Assembly (NCBI GenBank): GCA_002425825.1
Contig: DIMZ01000020.1
Coordinates: 4,971 to 12,167 of the forward strand
Length of the DNA: 7,197 nt
From: Cloacimonetes bacterium UBA5553
Lineage (GTDB): Bacteria > Cloacimonadota > Cloacimonadia > Cloacimonadales > Cloacimonadaceae
Reading direction: 5' to 3'
Both the position numbers and the translations under genes were made by a program. Under the pieces are notes generated by a model that was not told where the DNA came from, ran no database searches, and was given only the letters and a program-made list of their open reading frames with translations. This document shows, piece by piece, positions 6,521 through 7,197 of the stretch (positions are counted from its first letter, which is position 1; every line of letters begins with the position of its first letter).

Positions 6521-6534
6521 AGCAATAGCAATAT

Positions 6535-6580
6535 ATAAGCATAGTAAAGGGGTAGTGAATGCTGCCCCTTTTCTGCTTAT
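6535..6580 (+). terminator. Intrinsic terminator after porX, with extended outer stem
   Basis: AAAGGGGTAG (6546-6555) pairs with CTGCCCCTTT (6562-6571) around a 6-nt TGAATG loop: 10 bp with one G-U pair, then TTTT (6569-6572, partly in the stem). An outer stem, ATAAGCA (6535-6541) with TGCTTAT (6574-6580), closes the structure across a 4/2 internal loop. It starts 15 nt after the porX stop. The A-run on the left and T-run on the right make it potentially bidirectional. Confidence 0.85.
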
Positions 6581-6583
6581 TAT

Positions 6584-6602
6584 CTGTGAATTGGCTTCAC
6601 AG
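6584..6602. repeat. Perfect 7-bp inverted repeat
   Basis: CTGTGAA (6584-6590) and TTCACAG (6596-6602) flank a 5-nt TTGGC spacer. It directly follows the porX terminator and lies about 45 nt upstream of a TATAAT box. It could be an RNA hairpin or, with TGTGA/TCACA half-sites, a site for a CRP/FNR-type regulator (such sites normally have 6-nt spacing between TGTGA and TCACA; here the spacing is 9, which argues against it). Confidence 0.4.
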
Positions 6603-6644
6603 CTGTCACAATCTGCTTGCCCGGTGCACCATCCTTGCTTAATA

Positions 6645-6650
6645 TATAAT
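6645..6650 (+). promoter_or_regulatory. Consensus -10 box (TATAAT) upstream of the leader hairpin
   Basis: A perfect TATAAT lies in an AT-rich stretch. No good -35 is found at 16-18 nt spacing; TTGCCC at 6617-6622 is 22 nt away, which is too far. Transcription would begin near 6657 and include the long hairpin at 6677-6728. Confidence 0.35.
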
Positions 6651-6676
6651 CAGGACTGACAAATAAACAGCTAACT

Positions 6677-6734
6677 GTCCCAAGAGTAGCTCGATAACCC
6701 CAAGAGGTTATTGAACAGCTTTTGGGACTTTTAT
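6677..6734 (+). ncRNA. Long hairpin with T-run: candidate small RNA 3' end or tsaE leader attenuator
   Basis: GTCCCAAGAGT (6677-6687) pairs with bases 6718-6728 (11 bp with two G-U pairs, including perfect GTCCCAA with TTGGGAC). The stem continues past two mismatches and one pair to TCGATAACC (6691-6699) paired with GGTTATTGA (6706-6714), closing on a 6-nt CCAAGA loop. TTTTAT (6729-6734) follows immediately, as in an intrinsic terminator. It starts about 20 nt after the predicted transcription start given by the TATAAT at 6645-6650 and ends 48 nt before the tsaE ATG. It could therefore end a transcript of about 75-80 nt (a small RNA) or stop transcription conditionally before tsaE. No known riboswitch or sRNA family is recognised. 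Confidence 0.45.
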
Positions 6735-6735
6735 C

Positions 6736-6764
6736 TTGACGGCATTTCAGTCGCATTAATCTTA
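6736..6764 (+). promoter_or_regulatory. Weak candidate promoter for tsaE downstream of the hairpin
   Basis: TTGACG (6736-6741) resembles a -35 box; downstream AT-rich bases around 6757-6764 (TAATCT or ATCTTA) give only a weak -10. If used, tsaE would be transcribed independently of the hairpin at 6677-6728. Confidence 0.25.
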
Positions 6765-6782
6765 AACAACAAAGAGGAAACC

Positions 6783-7197
6783 ATGAAATACATAGAATTA
6801 ATCTCCGAACAAGATACAATAGACTTGGCAGCTTATATTGCCCCTCTGTTAAAACCCGGTGACGTAGTATTGCTGGGTGGTGATCTGGGCAGCGGAAAAA
6901 CCTTTTTCACCAAGCAGGTTGCCAAGGTGCTCGGTATAGAAGAAGAGGTGGACAGCCCATCCTTTGTAATAATGAAGGAATATCACTGTGGCAAGTTTCC
7001 CTTGTATCATCTGGACTTATACCGCCTAAAGGAAGAGGAAGAACTGCTCGACCTTGGGCTGTTTGATATGTTAGAAAGCGGAATAACCTTTATAGAATGG
7101 CCAAAACTGGCAGAAAGCCTGTTGCCATATCACACTTTACGGCTGGACTTCAGCTTCGATGGTGTGTCTCGCGGAGTAAATATCTACCCCGATAACT
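6783..7197 (+). CDS. tsaE: tRNA threonylcarbamoyladenosine biosynthesis ATPase TsaE (3' end beyond window)
   Basis: TsaE is the small P-loop ATPase that works with TsaB and TsaD to transfer the threonylcarbamoyl group to A37 of ANN-decoding tRNAs (t6A). The frame is open from the ATG at 6783 to the window end (138 codons, no stop). Family motifs are all present: Walker A GDLGSGKT (33-40), the SPSF segment (58-61, SPTF in most relatives), YHLDLYRL (75-82) with the Walker B-like Asp, and FIEWP (103-107), which corresponds to the conserved Glu-Trp near the active site. The usual length is about 135-160 aa, so only a few codons are likely missing. AGAGGA (6773-6778) lies 4 nt before the ATG. The gene is separated from porX by a terminator and a structured leader, so it is probably transcribed from its own promoter. 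Confidence 0.95.
   Translation, partial: MKYIELISEQDTIDLAAYIAPLLKPGDVVLLGGDLGSGKTFFTKQVAKVLGIEEEVDSPSFVIMKEYHCGKFPLYHLDLYRLKEEEELLDLGLFDMLESGITFIEWPKLAESLLPYHTLRLDFSFDGVSRGVNIYPDN

Noticed and set aside
6677..6728. tRNA or T-box-like element
   Set aside because: The structure is one long hairpin without a cloverleaf, GGTTCRA T-loop, or a T-box specifier and antiterminator motif.
6580..6819. Minus-strand 79-codon frame ending next to the porX terminator, with a plausible-looking tail (SKDGAPGKQIVTAVKPIHR)
   Set aside because: It overlaps the tsaE start and the long hairpin, its upstream half is Cys/Arg-rich and unlike a real protein, and it has no supported ribosome binding site. A gene relic is possible but cannot be supported.

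Overview
The window reads as a chromosomal segment of a bacterium from the Fibrobacterota-Chlorobiota-Bacteroidota superphylum or a relative. My best guess is a member of Cloacimonadota. The reasons are secreted proteins with a C-terminal type IX secretion (T9SS/Por) sorting domain, a PorX-type response regulator with a PglZ/alkaline-phosphatase domain, purine-rich AGGAG-like ribosome binding sites, and moderate GC. The phylum is an inference from gene content; there is no rRNA or other phylogenetic marker here. All supported genes lie on the + strand.

Layout. (1) Bases 1-45 are the last 14 codons of a protein that appears to end in a T9SS sorting tail. (2) Bases 46-354 are a non-coding gap with several dyad-symmetric elements, including a perfect 15-bp odd palindrome. 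(3) Bases 355-2310 encode a 651-aa secreted protein with a signal peptide, a beta-rich body, a fibronectin type III-like domain and a T9SS C-terminal sorting domain. (4) Bases 2382-2777 encode a small protein of unknown function with one membrane anchor. (5) Bases 2941-6520 look like a four-gene operon: an exported MORN-repeat protein, panB (overlapping it by 20 nt), a 205-aa helical protein of unknown function, and porX (5 nt after it). It ends in a strong hairpin terminator. (6) Bases 6521-6782 are a structured non-coding region with a consensus TATAAT box and a 52-nt long hairpin followed by a T-run. This could be a small RNA or an attenuating leader. (7) Bases 6783-7197 hold the start and most of tsaE, which runs off the window.

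How the genes fit together. Two T9SS cargo-like genes lie a few kilobases from porX, a regulator known in Bacteroidota to control T9SS genes and function, so part of the window plausibly concerns type IX export and its control. PanB (pantothenate/CoA synthesis) and TsaE (tRNA t6A37 modification) are housekeeping genes. The best candidates for undescribed biology are the helical protein tightly coupled to porX and the structured RNA element in front of tsaE. I see no mobile element, CRISPR array, tRNA or rRNA.
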